Source: an uncultured Bacilli bacterium (lineage in GTDB: Bacteria > Bacillota_I > Bacilli_A > RF39 > UBA660). Taken from it: a DNA stretch of 6,776 bases. The DNA is taken from NCBI GenBank assembly GCA_934162555.1, contig CAKPJE010000056.1, forward strand, positions 1 to 6,776, written 5' to 3'. Of this stretch, positions 5,737 to 6,776 are shown piece after piece (positions within the stretch are counted from its first letter, which is position 1; each line of letters begins with the position of its first letter). The translations under genes and the position numbers were made by a program. The notes under the pieces were generated by a model, which worked only from the letters and a program-made list of their open reading frames with translations, made no database searches and had not been told where the DNA came from.

Positions 5737-6642
5737 ATGAATGATTTTCATAATATAATAAAAGAAATATGTAAAAAAAATAATATTAAAATAAATATTC
5801 TATCAGAAGGATGGATTATTTCTCTTGAAAAAAACAATATTAAAAAATTTATAACTGGTTATAAATTTGATAATAACACTCATGCATTAGGAGAAATATT
5901 AGATGATAAATATGGGACATATGAAATATTAAAACTATATAATATTCCTGTATGTGATTATAATATAGTCTATAGTCCACTTAATAAAAATGATTATGCC
6001 ATCAAATATAATAGTTTAGAATATGTTACTAATCTATTTAATAAATATAATCATAATATAGTATTTAAAATAAATAATGGAACATGTGGAAACAATGTAA
6101 ATAAAATAACCACCATAGAAGAATTAAAAGAAAAGTTTTTAAACTTAAAACCAACTAGTACATATAGTATATCTCCATACTATGAAATAATAAATGAATA
6201 TAGAGTAATTGTTTTAAATAAAAACATTGAATTAATGTATAAAAAAGAATTACCTATTGTATATGGAGATGGTAAAAAAAGTATCAAAGAATTATTACTT
6301 GAATTTAATTATGAATATTTTAGTAAAATAAATGATGAAAAATTAGAAAAAATCCTAGAACAAGATGAAAAATATGTTTACAGTTGGAAATTTAATTTAT
6401 CACAAGGCTCAAGAGCAAGTTTTGATATAAATGAAGAAGATAAAGAAGAAATTAAAAAAATAGTAAATCAAGTATTTGATATTGGTTTTTGTAGTATTGA
6501 TATAATTAAAACCATAGATAATAAATATATGGTATTAGAAATTAATAGTGGTATAATGATGAAAAATTTAATGGAAGAATATGGAACCGAAATAGCTAAA
6601 AAAATATATGAAAAAGCAATGCTAAGTATGTTTAAGGAATAA
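5737..6642 (+). CDS. ATP-grasp ligase, CphA/GshF-like, substrate unknown
   Basis: ATP-grasp enzymes activate a carboxylate as an acyl phosphate and join it to an amine or thiol. This 301-residue protein shows the fold in order: ALGEILDDKYGTYEILKLYNIPV (49-71; split for length) as the pre-domain, and VFKINNGTCGNNV (109-121) with the ATP Lys and glycine loop. YYEIINEYRVIVLN (148-161) and the GDGKKSIKELL element (177-187), typical of cyanophycin synthetase and GshF relatives, follow. WKFNLSQGSRA (217-227) and the Mg-binding Asp255 and LEINSGIMM (267-275) come last. Key residues look intact. It is shorter than CphA or GshF and has no fused ligase domain, so the product could be a small peptide or a modified amino acid or protein; the substrate is unknown. 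AGGTGA (5726-5731), inside the previous gene's end, is its ribosome site. Its DNA appears more A/T-rich than ffh. Confidence 0.85.
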   Translation: MNDFHNIIKEICKKNNIKINILSEGWIISLEKNNIKKFITGYKFDNNTHALGEILDDKYGTYEILKLYNIPVCDYNIVYSPLNKNDYAIKYNSLEYVTNLFNKYNHNIVFKINNGTCGNNVNKITTIEELKEKFLNLKPTSTYSISPYYEIINEYRVIVLNKNIELMYKKELPIVYGDGKKSIKELLLEFNYEYFSKINDEKLEKILEQDEKYVYSWKFNLSQGSRASFDINEEDKEEIKKIVNQVFDIGFCSIDIIKTIDNKYMVLEINSGIMMKNLMEEYGTEIAKKIYEKAMLSMFKE

Positions 6643-6644
6643 GT

Positions 6645-6776
6645 ATGATAAAAGAAATAATAAAAAATAGATCTAATTTAAAACTTAATGATATAAATAG
6701 AACCACTAGAAGAGCTAAAGTGTTAGTTATAAATCAAAACAAGTTTTTACTTGCTCATGCAGCAGGTGATTACTTT
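6645..6776 (+). CDS. Probable NUDIX hydrolase, 3' end outside the window
   Basis: The first 44 codons of a gene run off the right edge. The peptide has TTRRAKVLVINQNKFLLAH (20-38), the first strands typical of NUDIX proteins (R-A-x-V-L-V, then a second strand ending near LLAH), and GDYF before the expected 'PGG' turn. The diagnostic box GX5EX7REUXEEXGU would lie beyond the window, so this is a partial call. NUDIX enzymes hydrolyse nucleoside diphosphates linked to another group. AAGGAA (6634-6639) precedes the ATG by 5 nt, and the gene begins 2 nt after the ATP-grasp stop, so it belongs to the same operon. Confidence 0.65.
   Translation, partial: MIKEIIKNRSNLKLNDINRTTRRAKVLVINQNKFLLAHAAGDYF

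Noticed and set aside
1..6776. CRISPR array, tRNA, rRNA or insertion sequence
   Set aside because: I saw no regularly spaced repeats, tRNA-like cloverleaf, rRNA sequence or transposase frame.

Overview
The window comes from an AT-rich, low-GC bacterium of the Firmicutes/Bacillota type, possibly a gut-associated Bacilli or Clostridia relative. The signs are strong A/T bias, AGGAGG ribosome sites, a CotD-like coat protein and a serpin of a type I associate with gut Firmicutes. TGA is used as a stop twice (4702-4704, 5730-5732) and Trp is TGG, so the mycoplasma code is not in use. All genes lie on the + strand.

Region 1 (1-784) is the 3' part of a bacterial serpin, open from the left edge, followed by a weak terminator. 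Region 2 (785-2771) holds ffh (the SRP GTPase), a tightly linked DUF4186 gene, and a C-terminal Fic fragment that overlaps the DUF4186 gene and lacks its N-terminal half. The usual ffh neighbours (ylxM before, rpsP/rimM/trmD after) are absent. Region 3 (2772-3148) is a small Cys/His-rich CotD-like gene. Its Shine-Dalgarno lies inside an inverted repeat, and a strong GGCC terminator follows it.

Region 4 (3153-3808) is a complete type II toxin-antitoxin pair, mazE-mazF, with its own consensus promoter and a helically phased operator-like repeat. It is bracketed by two identical 37-bp direct repeats (3112-3148 and 3785-3821) that contain the terminators. The 673-bp unit therefore looks as if it was inserted or duplicated between the coat gene and the methylase.

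Region 5 (3825-6776) reads as one operon: a DpnM/Dam-type GATC adenine methyltransferase, an unrecognised 343-aa protein overlapping it by 4 nt, a CphA/GshF-like ATP-grasp ligase 4 nt later, and the start of a probable NUDIX hydrolase 2 nt after that. No restriction enzyme is recognised. A 3.0-kb interval containing this operon has no GATC site, although seven occur between 1168 and 3652. The methylase, unknown protein, ATP-grasp and NUDIX set is the best candidate for an undescribed system. Its function cannot be read from sequence alone.
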